Below, piece by piece: positions 20,418 through 31,400 of a stretch of DNA of 64,000 bases. Both the position numbers and the translations under genes were made by a program. Where the stretch lies: the NCBI RefSeq assembly GCF_012396365.1, contig NZ_JAAXPG010000003.1, forward strand, positions 1-64,000, read 5' to 3'. Under the pieces are notes generated by a model. That model saw nothing but the letters and a program-made list of their open reading frames with translations. It was not told where the DNA came from and did no database searches. The stretch's first letter is position 1. The number at the start of each line of letters is the position of its first letter. Source of the stretch: Nocardiopsis alborubida. Its GTDB lineage: Bacteria; Actinomycetota; Actinomycetes; Streptosporangiales; Streptosporangiaceae.

Positions 20418-20444
20418 TTACCCTGCCACTGACGCAGGGCGAAC
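20418..20444 (-). promoter_or_regulatory. Candidate SigF-type promoter of the anti-sigma/sigma operon
   Basis: Reading leftward, GTTC (20444-20441) and GGGTAA (20423-20418) are spaced by 17 bases, close to the GTTT-N15-17-GGGTAT pattern of actinobacterial SigF promoters. It lies 50-76 bases upstream of the start codon, so autoregulation is plausible. Confidence 0.5.
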
Positions 20445-20493
20445 GGATCGTGTCCACACGATCCGGGGCGAGAAGCGGGACGGACGGCCGGTC

Positions 20494-20976
20494 TCAGGGA
20501 CCCTCCGAGCCCAGTGCGTCCAGCGCGCCGCCGTCCAGGCGGCGGACCGTCCACCCGTCCATGGGGCGCGAGCCCAGGGACTCGTAGAACCGTATCGAGG
20601 GCTCGTTCCAGTCCAGCACCGACCACTCCAGCCGGGTGTAGCCGCGTTCGACGCAGATCCGCGCCAGGGTCCGCAGCAGGGCCAGGCCGTGGCCCCGTCC
20701 GCGCGCCTGTGGGCGCACGTACAGGTCCTCCAGGTACACGCCGTGCCTGCCGGTCCAGGTGGAGTAGTTGCGGAACCACAGCGCGAACCCGACGACCGGG
20801 CCCTCCCCGTCCTCCTGGGCGACGTGCGCGAACACCGCCGCGTCCGGGCCGAAGAGGGCGGTGCGCAGGTCCTGCTCGGTGGCGACGACCGCGTCCGGTT
20901 CCTTCTCGTACTCGGCGAGCTCGCGGACCAGGGCGTGGATGACGGGAACGTCGTCGGGACGTGCGGGACGGATCAT
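20494..20976 (-). CDS. GNAT-family N-acetyltransferase, diamine acetyltransferase-like
   Basis: 160 residues. The acetyl-CoA loop is ARGRGHGLALL (motif A, near residue 90-100). Segments YEKEPDAVVAT, GFALWFRNYSTWTGRHGVYLEDLYV and WSVLDWNEPSIRFYESLG match the spermidine/spermine or thialysine acetyltransferase (SSAT) subgroup. It probably acetylates a diamine or amino acid side chain. The start is the ATG at 20974-20976 (MIRPARPDD); longer frames are GC artefacts. It lies downstream of, and in the same direction as, the methyltransferase gene, 83 bp away. Confidence 0.85.
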   Translation of the reverse strand: MIRPARPDDVPVIHALVRELAEYEKEPDAVVATEQDLRTALFGPDAAVFAHVAQEDGEGPVVGFALWFRNYSTWTGRHGVYLEDLYVRPQARGRGHGLALLRTLARICVERGYTRLEWSVLDWNEPSIRFYESLGSRPMDGWTVRRLDGGALDALGSEGP

Positions 20977-21059
20977 CGGACCACCTCGGGCGCGCGGCGG
21001 GGACACGGTCGCCTCCAGGGTATGCGCTGCTGCGGGGCGCACCCGTGCTCCGGGAGCGC

Positions 21060-21647
21060 TCAGGGCCGGTGGGCGACCACCCGCTCCACCAGTCCCAGGA
21101 ACAGCCGGTCGTGGTGGCCGACCTCGAACCCGGCCTCGACCGCGACCTCCCGGGGCAGACGGCGCGGGTTCTCCCTGCGCCGTTCCACGAGCCGTCCGGG
21201 CATGCGCGCGTACTCGATGTGGTCGACCATCAGGAGCCTGCCGCCCGGCGTCAGCACGCGGTACATCTCCGTCAGGGCGCGCAGCTGGTCGGGGACGGAG
21301 CACATCGCCAGCGTGCACAGGACGGTGTCGAAGGCCCGGTCGGGGAAGTCCAGCTCCTGGGCGTCGCCCTCCACGAAGCGCACGGTCCTGCCCAGCTCCT
21401 CGGCCCTCTCACGGGCGCGGTCGAGCATCCGCGGACTGACGTCGACGGCGGTGAGGCGCACCTGCGGCGGATAGTAGGCCAGATTGCGGCCCGTTCCGAC
21501 CGCCACCTCCAGCGTCTCGCCGCGCGCCCCGGCGCACAGGATCTCGCGGGTGCGGCGCATGGCGGGGCTCTGGAAGTGCTCGCTGTGCTCGCAGTAGGCG
21601 GCCATGCGGTCCCAGCGCCTGCGTGTGTGGTCCGTGCGAGCGTCCAT
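21060..21647 (-). CDS. Class I SAM-dependent methyltransferase (UbiE-like)
   Basis: 195 residues. Motif I is LEVAVGTGRNLAYY (E-x-G-x-G-x-G type), followed by LTAVDVSPRMLDRARE (acidic binding residue), GDAQELDFPDRAFDTVLCTLAMC and YRVLTPGGRLLMVDHIEY. This is Methyltransf_11, nearest to phospholipid or quinone methyltransferases. The shortened C-terminus ends in EAGFEVGHHDRLFLGLVERV. The substrate is unknown. The start is ATG 21647 (MDARTDHT). Neighbouring ABC genes read the same way, but a strong hairpin separates them. Confidence 0.8.
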   Translation of the reverse strand: MDARTDHTRRRWDRMAAYCEHSEHFQSPAMRRTREILCAGARGETLEVAVGTGRNLAYYPPQVRLTAVDVSPRMLDRARERAEELGRTVRFVEGDAQELDFPDRAFDTVLCTLAMCSVPDQLRALTEMYRVLTPGGRLLMVDHIEYARMPGRLVERRRENPRRLPREVAVEAGFEVGHHDRLFLGLVERVVAHRP

Positions 21648-21739
21648 GTGCCTCTCCCGAGCGGGGCGCGTACACCACGACTCTGGCGACGCGCCGCCGC
21701 GCGGTCAAGGGATCAGGGGGTGTTTCCCCGGCCGGTACC

Positions 21740-21772
21740 GGCCGCCGCGCCCGGGGGGCGGGTGCGGCGGCC
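21740..21772 (-). terminator. Terminator hairpin after the amino acid ABC operon
   Basis: GGCCGCCGC (21740-21748) pairs with GCGGCGGCC (21764-21772), 13 bases beyond the ATPase stop codon. A second palindrome GGCCGGTACCGGCC overlaps its left side. Confidence 0.5.
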
Positions 21773-21784
21773 CCTTCGCGGCGC

Positions 21785-22602
<818 letters not shown>

Positions 22603-22606
<4 letters not shown>

Positions 22607-23568
22607 CTGTGCGCCCCTCCGACGATGCGGTCGCGGATACTGCCGTACTGGCCGGGGTTGAACCTGCGTTCGAGGAAGTACTGGCCCACCATCAGGACGC
22701 TGGTGATGGCCAGGTACCACAGGCACGCGGCGACCAGCATCGGGAAGATCTGGTAGGTCCGGGATCCGATGGCCTGGAGCTGGTAGAACAGCTCGATGGT
22801 CACCGGCACGTAGGCCAGCAGCGCCGTGTCCTTGAGCATGGCGATGGTCTCGTTGCCCGTGGGCGGCACGACCACCCGCATCGCCTGCGGCAGGGTGATC
22901 CGGCGCAGGACCTTGCCCTTGCCCATGCCCAGCGCCTGCGCGGCCTCGGTCTGGCCCTTGTTGACCGACTGCAGGCCCGCGCGGATGATCTCGGCCATGT
23001 AGGCGCCCTCGGACAGCGACAGCGCCAGCAGGCCGGCGGTGTAGCCGCTCAGCACGGTGCGGGTGTCGATCTCGAAGAAGCGGGCGTCGCCCTCCAGACC
23101 CAGCCACGGCATCCAGTAGTTGTCGAAGGGCAGGCCGAACTCGATGGTCTGGTACAGGATGGCGATGTTGCCGAAGAGCACCGCCAGCACCAGGCGGGGC
23201 ACACCCCGGAAGAACCAGGTGTAGAGCCAGGAGACGGACACCAGGACGGGGTTGCCCGACAGCCGCATCACCGCCAGGACGATGCCCAGGACGACGCCGA
23301 TGACCATCGACAGCACGGTGGCGCTGAGGGTGATCCACACGCCGCGCACGACCGGCTCGGAGAACATGTGGTCGAACATGAACGGCCAGTTGAAGGCGTC
23401 GTTCGTGAACAGCATGTGCACGAACATGGCCGCGAGGACGAGGATGACCCCGGCGGCGACCCACCGCTCGGGGTAGCGCACGGGGACGGCGGTGACGTGG
23501 TCGGCCGGACGGCCCGGTGTCGAGGTCTTCGACACCGGGCCGTCCGTCGGTTCGGTCGGTGAGGACAA
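22603..23568 (-). CDS. Polar amino acid ABC transporter permease
   Basis: 321 residues, HisM/GlnP type. The BPD_transp family segments include [20 protein letters not shown], the EAA loop [37 protein letters not shown] and the tail helices. There is an N-terminal extra helix ([18 protein letters not shown]) and a longer outer loop than in GlnP. Only one permease gene is present, so a homodimer channel is likely. The TTG at 23566-23568 opens the frame; a GTG at 23535 is an alternative. Neither has a clear ribosome site, so the start is uncertain. Confidence 0.9.
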
Positions 23569-23606
23569 GGGTCGGTCTTTCGCTCAGTGGGTGTGGTTCG
23601 GCCTGC

Positions 23607-24533
23607 TCACTCGGCGATTTCGGGGTTCACCTCGGCGGACTCCATGACGCCGGCGTCCACGCCCCACTCGCCCAGGACCTCGGCGTAGGTGCCGTCCTCG
23701 ATGAGCGCGTTGAAGGCGGCGGCCACGGCCTCGGCCAGCTCGGTGTCCTCCTTGTTGGTGAGGATGCCGTAGGGGGCGGCGTTGTACTGCTCGCCGATGA
23801 ACTCCAGGACGCCCTCGCCGGTCTGCTCCAGCGCGTAGGCCGAGGTCGGCATGTCGGCGAGCGAGGCGTCGTTGACGCCGGAGACGACCGTCTCGGTGGC
23901 CAGCGGCTGGCTCTCGAACTTCTGGATGGTGATGGCCTCCTCGCCGGCGTCGACGCAGGCCGCGCTGCGCTCCTCGATGTCGGTGTCGTGCGTGGTGTTG
24001 GACTGCACCGCGATCCGCATGCCGCAGGCGTTGTCGGGGTCCACGTCCTGGGGGTTGCCCGCCTGGGCGAACCACTGGGTGCCCGAGGAGAAGTAGCTGA
24101 CCATGTTGACCTGCTCCATGCGCTCCTCGGTGACCGTGAAGGAGGAGGAGCCCAGGTCGTAGGTGCCGGTGTCCACGCCGATGATGATGGAGTCGAAGGC
24201 GGTGGGCTCCCACGTCGCCTCCAGGCCGAGCTTGGTCAGGGCGGCGTTGACGAGGTCCACGTTGAAGCCGAGGACGGTCTCTCCGTCGGCGTCCAGGTAC
24301 TCGCCGGGCGGGTAGGAGGCCTCGACACCGATCGTGACGGTCCCGGCCTCGGCGACGTCGGCGGGGACGAGTGCGGCGAGCTCCTCGTCGACCTCGACGG
24401 AGGGCGCCTCGGGGGCGGCCGACTCCTCCGTGCCGCCGCCGTCCCCGCCGCCGCAGGCGGTCAGCGCCAGGACGCCGGCGAGGGACAGGGCGCCGAGGGC
24501 GAACGGCGTCGGCAGGGGCTTGTGCAGGGCCAT
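23607..24533 (-). CDS. Family 3 amino acid-binding lipoprotein of the ABC importer
   Basis: 308 residues. A lipoprotein signal peptide ends at LALTACGGG (Cys near 27), followed by a Gly/Glu linker and a SBP_bac_3 fold ([68 protein letters not shown]). It captures an amino acid outside the cell for the permease; the ligand is not predictable. The start is the ATG at 24531-24533 after GAAGGAGA. It is the first gene of a three-gene operon with permease and ATPase. Confidence 0.92.
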   Translation of the reverse strand: MALHKPLPTPFALGALSLAGVLALTACGGGDGGGTEESAAPEAPSVEVDEELAALVPADVAEAGTVTIGVEASYPPGEYLDADGETVLGFNVDLVNAALTKLGLEATWEPTAFDSIIIGVDTGTYDLGSSSFTVTEERMEQVNMVSYFSSGTQWFAQAGNPQDVDPDNACGMRIAVQSNTTHDTDIEERSAACVDAGEEAITIQKFESQPLATETVVSGVNDASLADMPTSAYALEQTGEGVLEFIGEQYNAAPYGILTNKEDTELAEAVAAAFNALIEDGTYAEVLGEWGVDAGVMESAEVNPEIAE

Positions 24534-24925
24534 CACGGGGTCTCCTTCAGGGGCGCGGAACGCCTGGCGGGAGGCGGGTTCGTGACCCGACCGCCCGAAC
24601 CGGAACGACATTCGGGACATTCTTCTTTTAAAGCTCATGAGCCGGTGCCGTCCCATGGTGCCCACCCGCGATGTTCCTGCGGTCACCGTTGTGAGAGGAT
24701 TGCGTAACGGGTCATCCCCGTGAGAGGCGGCCGCGCAGCAACTCGTATAGGAGTCCGGCGAAGAACGACTCTCCCCGGCGACACCACCGGTCATGGCCGA
24801 CCGGCGCCGAGGAGGGCCCCCTAGCAATCGTCACGTCTTCGCGCGCGGTCCGCACCACCGCCAGGTCCGCCCCCGTCATGGCCGACGGTCGGGTGGAACA
24901 CGCAAGACCTGAGGGGTTTTCAGCA
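24534..24925. other. Divergent regulatory gap, binding protein gene and malic enzyme gene
   Basis: 392 bp with no supported gene. It carries promoters for both flanking genes. An AT-rich patch (TTCTTCTTTTAAAGC, about 24620-24635) and a CTCATGAG palindrome just after it are the only visible landmarks. Confidence 0.5.
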
Positions 24926-26113
24926 GTGACCACCGTTTCCCGTTCCCAGAATCCGCGTCGTGACGACGATCCCGCCTTCGCCATGCACCGCGGTGGCAAG
25001 CTCCACGTGACCTCGTCCGTGGACGTCAGCGACCAGGAGGGGCTCTCCCTCGCCTACACCCCCGGCGTCGCCCGCGTCTGCGACGCCATCGCCGAGTCCC
25101 CCGAGCTCGTCGACACCTACACCTGGAAGAGCAACCTGGTCGCCGTCGTCACCGACGGCACCGCGGTCCTGGGTCTGGGCGACATCGGCGCCGAGGCCTC
25201 CCTGCCGGTCATGGAGGGCAAGGCGCTGCTGTTCAAGCAGTTCGCCGACGTCGACTCCGTGCCGATCGCGCTGGGCTGCACCGGGGTCGACGAGATCGTC
25301 GAGACCGTCGTGCGCATGGCGCCCTCCTTCGGCGGGATCAACCTGGAGGACATCTCCGCGCCCCGCTGCTTCGAGATCGAGCGCCAGCTGCGCGAGCGCC
25401 TGGACATCCCGGTCTTCCACGACGACCAGCACGGCACCGCCATCGTCACCGTGGCCGCGCTGCACAACGCCGCCCGGCTGACCGGGCGCACGCTGGCCGA
25501 CCTGCGCGCCGTGGTCTCCGGCGCGGGCGCCGCGGGCGTGGCCGTCACCAAGATGCTCATCGACGGCGGGATCGGCGACATCGCCGTGGCCGACTCCAAG
25601 GGCATGATCTACGACGGTCGCGAGGGCCTGACCCCCGTCAAGCAGGAGCTGGCCTCCATCAGCAACAGGGCGGGGCTGCGCGGGTCCATCGAGAGCGCGC
25701 TGGAGGGGGCCGACGTGTTCATCGGCCTGTCCGCGGGCGAGGTCCCCGAGTCCGTGGTCGCCACCATGGCCGACGACGCGATCATCTTCGCGATGGCCAA
25801 CCCCAACCCGGAGGTGCACCCGGACGTCGCCCGCAGGCACGCGAGCGTGGTCGCCACCGGGCGCAGCGACTTCCCGAACCAGATCAACAACGTCCTGGCC
25901 TTCCCGGGCGTGTTCCGGGGCGCGTTCGACGCCGGGGCCACGGACATCACCGAGAACATGAAGCTGGCCGCCGCCACCGCGCTGGCCGGTCTGGTCGGCG
26001 ACGACCTGTCCGCCGACTACATCATCCCCAGCCCCTTCGACGAGAGGGTGGCCAAGGCGGTCGCCGCCGCGGTCGCCGCCCAGGCCCGTGAGGACGGCGT
26101 CGTCCGCGGCTAG
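24926..26113 (+). CDS. NAD(P)-dependent malic enzyme
   Basis: 395 residues, the short bacterial form. Oxidatively decarboxylates malate to pyruvate, supplying reducing power and linking the TCA cycle to pyruvate. Visible: [12 protein letters not shown] (substrate Tyr), [17 protein letters not shown] (catalytic Lys), [26 protein letters not shown] (metal site E and DD) and the Rossmann segment [16 protein letters not shown]. It lacks the phosphotransacetylase domain of the long form. The start is the GTG at 24926 after GAGGGG. It stands alone, ending in a strong hairpin. Confidence 0.95.
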   Translation: MTTVSRSQNPRRDDDPAFAMHRGGKLHVTSSVDVSDQEGLSLAYTPGVARVCDAIAESPELVDTYTWKSNLVAVVTDGTAVLGLGDIGAEASLPVMEGKALLFKQFADVDSVPIALGCTGVDEIVETVVRMAPSFGGINLEDISAPRCFEIERQLRERLDIPVFHDDQHGTAIVTVAALHNAARLTGRTLADLRAVVSGAGAAGVAVTKMLIDGGIGDIAVADSKGMIYDGREGLTPVKQELASISNRAGLRGSIESALEGADVFIGLSAGEVPESVVATMADDAIIFAMANPNPEVHPDVARRHASVVATGRSDFPNQINNVLAFPGVFRGAFDAGATDITENMKLAAATALAGLVGDDLSADYIIPSPFDERVAKAVAAAVAAQAREDGVVRG

Positions 26114-26129
26114 ACACACCGGACACGAC

Positions 26130-26170
26130 GGGGCCCGGAGGGCGCGCCCCCGCGCCACCCTCCGGGCCCC
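26130..26170. terminator. Bidirectional terminator between malic enzyme and PadR genes
   Basis: A perfect 13-bp stem, GGGGCCCGGAGGG (26130-26142) with CCCTCCGGGCCCC (26158-26170), in the 69-bp gap between converging genes. Confidence 0.65.
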
Positions 26171-26182
26171 TCGGCGTACCGC

Positions 26183-27217
26183 CTATCCGCGGTCGCCGGG
26201 GTCGTCGACCGCCTCGCTCCAGGGGTCGGCGGACGGCTTCGGACGCGTCCCGTCCTCCGGGGCGGGCCCGTCCTCGGAAGGCCCGGGCCGCTCCGGGGCG
26301 GCGGGCCCCTCCTTCCCCGCCTCGGGGGCGGTGGCGGCCCCCTCCCCGGCGGGAGCGGACCCGTCGGCCCCGTCCCCGGACTCCTCCGCACGGTCGGCGG
26401 GCGGGCCCCAGCGCCGCATGTCCCGGCGGATGACCTCGACCGTGTCGTCCAGGATGCGCCGCAGGTCGGTGGCGGCGGCCTCCCCGACGTGGCCCGCCTC
26501 GCGGACCACGTCGCGCACGCGGTCGCCGAAGTCGTGCAGCGCGCGCTCGAACTCCGGGCCCTGCGACGGGCTCTCGGAACCGCGCCTGCCGCCCCAGGCG
26601 GCGCCGAACGCGCCGAAGCCCTGTGTGAAGCGCTCCCACTCGCGGGACCACCGCGAGCCGTCCTCGCAGCCCGGTCCGGTCTGCTCGCGTCGCTCACCGG
26701 AGTCCCCGGACGCGTCCGTCCCCTCCCCGTCGCGACCGGCCTCCTCCGGGGCGGTGGAGTCGGCGGTCCCGGCGGTCCCGGCGGGCCCAGCGGTCCCGGC
26801 TGACCCGCCCGGGGTCTCGGCCCCGGATCGGCGCGTCCCGCCGGAGGCGAACTTGAGCTCGTCGCGCAGCGAGCTGATCGTCGCGCGCACGTCCTGCTTG
26901 ACCGCGCGGGCGATGTCGCGCACCGAGTCGGTGATCTCCCGCTCCAGGTCGTTCAGGTCGCTCTCGCGCTCGCGCAGCTCCTCACGGCCCTTGTCGGTGA
27001 GGCTGTAGACCTTGCGGCCGCCCTCCTCGGTGTGGGTGACCAGCCCCTCCTCCTCCAGCCGCGCCAGCCGGGGGTAGATCGTGCCTGGAGAGGGCGAGTA
27101 CACGCCGAGGAAGCGGTCGCGGAGCAGGCTGATGATCTCGTAGCCGTGCCGCGGGTTCTCGTCCAGCAGCTTGAGCAGGTACAGCCGTAGTCTGCCGTGG
27201 CCGAAGATGGTGCTCAT
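26183..27217 (-). CDS. PadR-family transcriptional regulator with long disordered tail
   Basis: 344 residues. Residues 1-85 are a PadR winged helix (HGRLRLYLLKLLDENPRHGYEIISLL, SPGTIYPRLARLEEEGLVTHTEEGGRKVYSLTDKG). A coiled segment follows (about 90-130), then more than 200 low-complexity Glu/Gly/Pro/Ala residues that are far longer than a usual PadR. It is directly abutted by the upstream DUF4097 gene (stop next to start), so the two form one operon. PadR proteins often repress their own operons; direct repeats upstream of the operon may be the site. Confidence 0.85.
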   Translation of the reverse strand: MSTIFGHGRLRLYLLKLLDENPRHGYEIISLLRDRFLGVYSPSPGTIYPRLARLEEEGLVTHTEEGGRKVYSLTDKGREELRERESDLNDLEREITDSVRDIARAVKQDVRATISSLRDELKFASGGTRRSGAETPGGSAGTAGPAGTAGTADSTAPEEAGRDGEGTDASGDSGERREQTGPGCEDGSRWSREWERFTQGFGAFGAAWGGRRGSESPSQGPEFERALHDFGDRVRDVVREAGHVGEAAATDLRRILDDTVEVIRRDMRRWGPPADRAEESGDGADGSAPAGEGAATAPEAGKEGPAAPERPGPSEDGPAPEDGTRPKPSADPWSEAVDDPGDRG

Positions 27218-28069
27218 TCAGGCCCCCTCGGGGATCGCGGCCGGGGCCTCGGGCGCGCGCCGCAGCAGCGCCGTCCGGCCGGACGCGGAGTTGATGGTGA
27301 TGGACGCGGGGTCGACACCGCTGCCGATCCTCCCGCTCAGGACCGTCCTGGCCGGGGCGCTGCGGCGGTCCAGCCCGAAGTCGGACTTGGCGGGCGCGGC
27401 CGCGGTGCGCAGCTCCACGGTCGCCGAGGTCTCGGAGGGCACCCGCAGGGCGATCTCGCCCGAGATCGAGGTGAGCCGGACCCGTCCCGCCGGGGCGACG
27501 CCGGTGTCGGCCAGCAGCTGGCCGGAGACGGTCTTGGCGCTCAGCGCGGACAGCCGTCCGCCCGCCACCGCCAGCTGGCCGCTGACGCTGTTGAACTTGA
27601 GGCTGCCGTGGGGATCGCGCACGGCGGTGTTCCCCGAGACGGTGTTGATCTCGGTCTCGCCCGAGGTGTCGTCCAGGGTGATCTCCCCGGTCGCGGTCCG
27701 CAGCTGGCTGCGGGCGCTGAGCCCGGCGGCGACGATCGGCGCGCTGACCGTGCTGACCTCGACCGGGCAGTCCTTGGGCAGCCGCAGGTTCACGGTGGCC
27801 CTGCGGTGCTGCATGCTCTTGTAGCCGTTGAGCTGGACCGGCCGCAGCCGGTCCAGGAGTCCCTGGCTGGTGAGGTCCTCGTAGTGGATGGTGAGGATGC
27901 CCGCCTCCTGCGTGACCAGGAGGGGTTCGCCGACGATGTCGGTGACCTCGAAGGTGACCGGGTCGTCGGTGGGAAGAATGTTGACGTGGCCTCCGATGAT
28001 CCGGACCCGCAACGCGACGATGCCGTCCAGGGTCTGGGTCATCGGCCTGTCGACGGTCCAACGTGCCAT
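27218..28069 (-). CDS. DUF4097 beta-strand repeat protein
   Basis: 283 residues with repeated short beta strands of the right-handed helix type: ITLDDTSGETEINTVSGNTAV, LKFNSVSGQLAV, LSAKTVSGQLLADTG and VRLTSISGEIAL. The recurring TxSGxxxx unit is the DUF4097 hallmark. There is no signal peptide, so it is probably cytoplasmic. Function is unknown. In actinobacteria it is often paired with PadR regulators, as here. The start is the ATG at 28067-28069 (MARWTVDRP) after AAAGGGG; the 21-residue upstream extension is rejected. Confidence 0.85.
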   Translation of the reverse strand: MARWTVDRPMTQTLDGIVALRVRIIGGHVNILPTDDPVTFEVTDIVGEPLLVTQEAGILTIHYEDLTSQGLLDRLRPVQLNGYKSMQHRRATVNLRLPKDCPVEVSTVSAPIVAAGLSARSQLRTATGEITLDDTSGETEINTVSGNTAVRDPHGSLKFNSVSGQLAVAGGRLSALSAKTVSGQLLADTGVAPAGRVRLTSISGEIALRVPSETSATVELRTAAAPAKSDFGLDRRSAPARTVLSGRIGSGVDPASITINSASGRTALLRRAPEAPAAIPEGA

Positions 28070-28105
28070 CGTGCTCGGCCCCTTTCGCTCGCTCTGTGTT
28101 CTCAC

Positions 28106-28143
28106 GATATGTCGCGTCTGCGGCGAACTCAAGATATGTCGCG
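28106..28143. repeat. Direct repeat upstream of the DUF4097-padR operon
   Basis: GATATGTCGCG occurs at 28106-28116 and again at 28133-28143, 27 bp apart. On the operon strand the wider unit is CGCGACATATC-K-TGAG. Spacing and place, 37-74 bases before the start, suggest a PadR operator or a paired promoter element. Confidence 0.55.
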
Positions 28144-28216
28144 GGTCGGCGAGGTGTTTCAGGGGGACCTCCGGGGAAACCCCGAGGCCGTCGCGGGCAG
28201 ACCCCGGACACGCGAA

Positions 28217-28244
28217 GGGGCCCGGGTCGTGTGACCCGGGCCCC
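28217..28244 (-). terminator. GC-rich hairpin after the kgd/DUF6104 unit
   Basis: GGGGCCCGGGTC (28217-28228) and GACCCGGGCCCC (28233-28244) form a perfect 12-bp stem with a 4-base loop, 11 bases past the DUF6104 stop. Confidence 0.6.
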
Positions 28245-28255
28245 TCACGCGGTCC

Positions 28256-28435
28256 CTACTCGTCGTCCTCGTCGTCCAGCCGCGCCAGCCACGTGGCCAG
28301 CCGGTCGACCGGAGTCTCGAACTCGGGGTTCATGTCGGTGAACGCCCGCAGCTGCTCGGCGAGCCAGGCGAAGCTGACCTCCTCGCCGCCGCGGCGGTTC
28401 TCCAACTCCTCGATTCCGCGATCGGTGTAGTACAC
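28256..28435 (-). CDS. DUF6104 family small protein
   Basis: 59 residues. The sequence runs from VYYTDRGIEELENRR through EEVSFAWLAEQLRAF to WLARLDDEDDE, matching the conserved actinobacterial DUF6104 family, which begins M-Y-F-T-D-R-G-I-E-E-L-E. It has an acidic C-terminus and predicted helices. Function is unknown. It lies 33 bp downstream of kgd in the same direction and is probably co-transcribed; I recall the same neighbourhood in Streptomyces. The start is the GTG at 28433-28435, with AGAGGGA upstream. Confidence 0.85.
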   Translation of the reverse strand: MYYTDRGIEELENRRGGEEVSFAWLAEQLRAFTDMNPEFETPVDRLATWLARLDDEDDE

Positions 28436-28468
28436 GCTGTTCCCTCTACGTGCTCGCAGGCCCGGCCG

Positions 28469-31400
28469 CTAGTCGGCGGGCGGGAAGACCGTGTCCACCA
28501 GGGCCCGCTGCTCGGCCTCGTGGCGCTTGGCCGAACCGGCCGCGGGCGCGGAGGAGGCCGGACGCGAGATCCGGGTGAACGGACGGTCGAGCTGCTCGGA
28601 GAAGACCAGCGCGACGAAGGGCCACGGGCCCATGTTCGCCGGCTCCTCCTGCACCCACAGGACCTCGCCCGCGTTGGGGTAGGCCTTGAGCTGCTCGCGG
28701 ATCTCCTCGATCGGCAGCGGGTAGAGCCGCTCCGCCCGGATGATCGCGGTGTGCTTGTCACCGCTCTTGCGGCGCGCCGCGTCCAGGTCGTAGTAGATCT
28801 TGCCCGAGCACAGCACCACGCGCCGCACCTTGTCCGGCGCGATCGAGTCGTCCTTGATCAGCGGCTCGAAGTGGCCCGAGGTGAAGTCCGCGGCGGCTGA
28901 GGCGGCGGCCTTCAGACGCAGCAGCGACTTGGGCGTGAACACCACCAGCGGGCGCTCCAGCGGCGACTTGGCCTGCCAGCGCAGCAGGTGGAAGTAGCTC
29001 GCCGGGGTGCTCGGGTAGGCCACCGTCATGTTCTCCTGCGCGCACTGCTGCAGGAACCGCTCGATCCGGGCGGAGGAGTGGTCCGGCCCCTGGCCCTCGT
29101 AGCCGTGCGGCAGCAGCAGGGTCACGCTGGAGCGCTGCCCCCACTTCTGCTCGCCCGCGCTGATGTACTCGTCGATGACGGTCTGGGCGCCGTTGACGAA
29201 GTCGCCGAACTGCGCCTCCCACATCACCAGGGCGTCGGGACGGGTCAGCGAGTACCCGTACTCGAAGCCCAGGGCCGCGTACTCGCTCAGCAGGGAGTCG
29301 TGCACGTGGAACCGGGTGATGCCGTCGTCGAACTGCTTGAGCGGCGTGTGGGTCTCGCCGGTCTCGCGGTCCATCAGCGTGGCGTGGCGCTGGCCGAAGG
29401 TGCCGCGGCGGCTGTCCTGGCCCACCAGGCGGACCGGGTGGCCGTCCAGCAGCAGCGACCCGAAGGCCAGCAGCTCACCGGTGGCCCAGTCGATCGCGTC
29501 GGTCTCGACCATCGTCGCGCGGCGCGAGAGCTGGGGCGCCAGCCGCGGGTGCGGCGTGAAGCCCTCGGGCAGCGACACCTGGGTGTCGATGACCCGCTTG
29601 ACCGTCTCGGTGCTGATCGCCGTCTCGACCGCGGAGTGCTCCAGGCGGCCCTCGGTGAACACCTCGGGCTTGACCACGGCGCCGGGCTCGATCGGCTTCT
29701 TCTCGACCTCACGGGTCTCGGTGAAGGCCCGCTCCAGCTCGGACTGGTAGTCGCGCAGCGCCGACTCCGCCTCCTCCACCGTGATGTCGCCGCGTCCGAT
29801 GAGGGACTCGGTGAACAGCTTGCGGGTGGAGCGCTTGGCGTCGATGACGTCGTACATCAGCGGCTGGGTGAAGGCGGGGTTGTCGCCCTCGTTGTGGCCG
29901 CGGCGCCGGTAGCAGACCAGGTCGATGACGACGTCCTTGTTGAACGCCTGGCGGTAGGCGAAGGCCAGGTGCGCGACCCGGACCACGGCCTCGGGGTCGT
30001 CCCCGTTGACGTGGAAGATCGGCGCCTGCACCATCCGCGCCACGTCCGTGGCGTAGACGCTGGAGCGGCTGTCGGACGGCGAGGTGGTGAAGCCCACCTG
30101 GTTGTTCACGATGACGTGCACCGTGCCGCCGGTCCGGTAGCCGCGCAGCTGCGACAGGTTCAGCGTCTCGGCGACCACGCCCTGTCCGGCGAACGCGGCG
30201 TCGCCGTGGATGAGGATCGGCAGGACGGTGAAGCCCTGCGGGCCCTTGTTGAGCACGTCCTGCTTGGCGCGGACGATGCCCTCGGCGACCGGGTCGACCG
30301 TCTCCAGGTGGGACGGGTTGGCGGCCAGGGTGATCTGGATCTTGTCGCCGTCGCGGGTCTCGAAGGTGCCCTCGGTGCCCAGGTGGTACTTGACGTCGCC
30401 CGAACCGTGCGCGCTGCGCGGGTCGAGGTTGCCCTCGAACTCACCGAAGATCTGACCGTAGGACTTGCCGCAGATGTTGGCCAGCACGTTCAGGCGGCCG
30501 CGGTGGGCCATGCCGATGACGGCCTCGTCCAGCTCGGCCCTGGCGGCCTTGGAGATCACGCCGTCCAGCAGCGGGATCAGCGACTCGCCGCCCTCCAGGG
30601 AGAAGCGCTTCTGACCCACGTACTTGGTCTGGAGGAAGGTCTCGAAGGCCTCGGCGCTGTTGAGCCGGTGCAGGATGTGCAGCTGCTCGTCGCGGTCGAG
30701 CTTCTCGTGCTCGCGCTCGACGTGCGCCTGGATCCACTCCCGCTCCTCCGGGCTCTGGATGTGCATGTACTCGATACCCACCGTGCGGCAGTAGGTGTCG
30801 CGCAGCACGCCCAGCACGTCGCGCAGCTTCATGACCTGCTTGCCGCCGAAGCCCCCGGTGGGGAACTCGCGGTCCAGGTCCCACAGGGTGAGGCCGTGTT
30901 CGAGCACGTCCAGGTCGGGGTGCTTGCGCTGCTCGTGGTCGAGCGGGTTGGTGTCGGCCATCAGGTGGCCGCGCACGCGGTAGGCGTGGATCAGCTCTTG
31001 GACCCGGGTGGTCTTGTCGAGCTGGGTGGCCTTGTTGACGTGGATGTCCTGCACCCAGCGCACCGGCTCGTAGGGGATGCGCAGCGAGTTGAAGATCTCG
31101 TCGTAGAAACCGTCCTCGCCCAGCAGCAGCTGGTGGATCCGGCGCAGGAACTCGCCGGACTGCGCACCCTGGATGATGCGGTGGTCGTAGGTGGAGGTCA
31201 GCGTCATGACCTTGCTGATGCCCAGCTCGGCCAGGGTGTCGGAGGAGGCGCCCTGGAACTCGGCCGGGTACTCCATCGCGCCCACGCCCAGGATGGTGCC
31301 CTGACCCGGCATCAGGCGCGGGACCGAGTGCACGGTGCCGATGCCGCCGGGGTTGGTGAGGCTGATGGTGGTGCCCTGGAAGTCCGGCACGCCCAGCTTG

